Below, one piece after another: positions 63,415 to 64,000 of a stretch of 64,000 nt of DNA (position 1 is the stretch's first letter; every line of letters starts with the position of its first letter). The DNA lies in assembly GCF_024300625.1 (NCBI RefSeq), contig NZ_CP101322.1:2989992-3053991 (forward strand), read 5' to 3'. A model generated the notes under the pieces. It was not told the DNA's origin. It was given only the letters and a program-made list of their open reading frames with translations, and searched no databases. Origin of the DNA: Halovivax gelatinilyticus. Lineage in GTDB: Archaea > Halobacteriota > Halobacteria > Halobacteriales > Natrialbaceae. Made by a program: the position numbers and the translations under genes.

Positions 63415-64000
63415 TTACTCTACCGGTTGTCGGCTCCGAGCGATAGCATCTTGGTTATCGACGGTGCCGAACCGTTCGAGATCTAGGCCGTCGGTGGGTT
63501 CGATCTCGTCGATCGAGTCGTACGGACGGTTAACGACGATCGACCCGGCTCGCGAGTTGCCGATCCCCGGAATCGCCGTCAGCTCGTCGAGCGAGGCATC
63601 GTTCAGATCGAGCGGGTGCGGGACTCCGGTCACGGATCGATAGCCGTGATCGACGACGGCGACGTCGAGCGTCTCGCCGAGCGGACGTTCACCCGGGATA
63701 CCGACGAGTAGCGGGTACGTTCCGAGTTGTCGACCGAAGGTGTAGCCGTCCTGGTGGTACTCGAGGTGGACGTCCGGCAACACGGTCCCCGGCGGAGCCA
63801 GTCGCTCGAGCATCGGTCTGTCGATCTCCTCGCGAACCTGGCGCTTGTACGGTTTGAACTGATCCTTGTGCGCCTGGGCGATCTCGGCGCCGGTCTCAGA
63901 CATCTCGGTACCGGCGAACGCCATCACCTGCCGTACGTTAATTCGTCTGAGTAACAGCCCCTCCTCGTAGACGCGATGCAGGAATTCCAGATTGTACTCG
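63415..64000 (-). CDS. Radical SAM protein with C-terminal helix-hairpin-helix, C-terminal part (continues beyond window)
   Basis: The open frame extends to the window edge (the last full codon ends at 63999), so only the final 195 residues are seen. The conserved RRINVRQVMAFAGTEM and YHQDGYTFGRQLGTYPLLVGIPG blocks match the archaeal Fe-S oxidoreductases (COG1031 type). The C-terminal ALDLN-like segment DLNDASLDELTAIPGIGNSRAGSI is a helix-hairpin-helix. The radical SAM CxxxCxxC motif must lie outside the window. An internal ATG at 63927 is not the true start. Confidence 0.9.
   Translation of the reverse strand, partial: EYNLEFLHRVYEEGLLLRRINVRQVMAFAGTEMSETGAEIAQAHKDQFKPYKRQVREEIDRPMLERLAPPGTVLPDVHLEYHQDGYTFGRQLGTYPLLVGIPGERPLGETLDVAVVDHGYRSVTGVPHPLDLNDASLDELTAIPGIGNSRAGSIVVNRPYDSIDEIEPTDGLDLERFGTVDNQDAIARSRQPVE

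Overview
The window is chromosomal DNA from a haloarchaeon (class Halobacteria). Coding sequence is GC-rich and biased to GAC, GAG and TCG codons. Predicted proteins are strongly acidic. Several promoters have a TATA box about 25 bases before the start codon with little or no leader. The archaeal chemotaxis set (CheC, CheD), a thermosome, HTH-10 and HalX regulators and a HalOD1 domain all point the same way. I cannot assign a genus from the sequence alone.

Positions 1-7549 hold one compact forward chemotaxis operon, cheB(partial)-cheA-cheC-cheC2-cheD-cheR, in which most genes overlap by 4-8 bases. CheA is unusually long (1277 residues) because of an acidic linker of about 650 residues. After a forward gene of unknown function (7667-8806) comes a convergent six-gene reverse operon (8797-17296). 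It encodes a large type IV pilus/secretion ATPase, a two-domain membrane platform protein and five small proteins with prepilin-like N-termini. A tRNA-Arg(CCU) with a duplicated 3' end and tatA follow.

Positions 18448-29866 contain an HD-domain hydrolase, a XapX protein, the complete succinate dehydrogenase operon (sdhCDBA, reverse), an AstE/AspA-like deacylase, a GNAT-zinc-ribbon fusion, a Wzx-like flippase, a RimK-type ligase fused to a RimB-like protease domain, an AlkA-like glycosylase and a YdjM-like membrane protein. Positions 29904-33280 carry a Zn/Cd/Pb-type P-type ATPase behind a cysteine-rich HTH-10 regulator, with a perfect inverted repeat between them.

Positions 34067-46920 mix fatty-acid oxidation genes (acyl-CoA dehydrogenase diverging from a hydroxyacyl-CoA dehydrogenase/enoyl-CoA hydratase fusion), a HalX response regulator, a NikR regulator and a J-domain protein. 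They also hold what looks like a cytochrome-oxidase assembly neighbourhood: a DUF420 protein, an ABC-2 transporter, a membrane protein and a CtaA-CtaB fusion for haem O/A synthesis.

Positions 47029-64000 hold an AI-2E-family exporter, a geranylgeranyl-reductase-like flavoprotein, more acyl-CoA metabolism genes, a frameshifted SAM hydrolase, a HalOD1 protein, a thermosome subunit, an amidohydrolase, a glycosyltransferase, a methyltransferase, a small winged-helix regulator, a metallo-beta-lactamase-fold hydrolase, a cysteine-cluster protein, a TRAM protein and the end of a radical SAM protein that runs out of the window. I see no insertion sequence, CRISPR array or rRNA. The most unusual elements are the pilus-like operon with its tailed ATPase, the tRNA 3'-end duplication, the frameshifted SAM hydrolase, the RimK-RimB fusion and the metal-export module.
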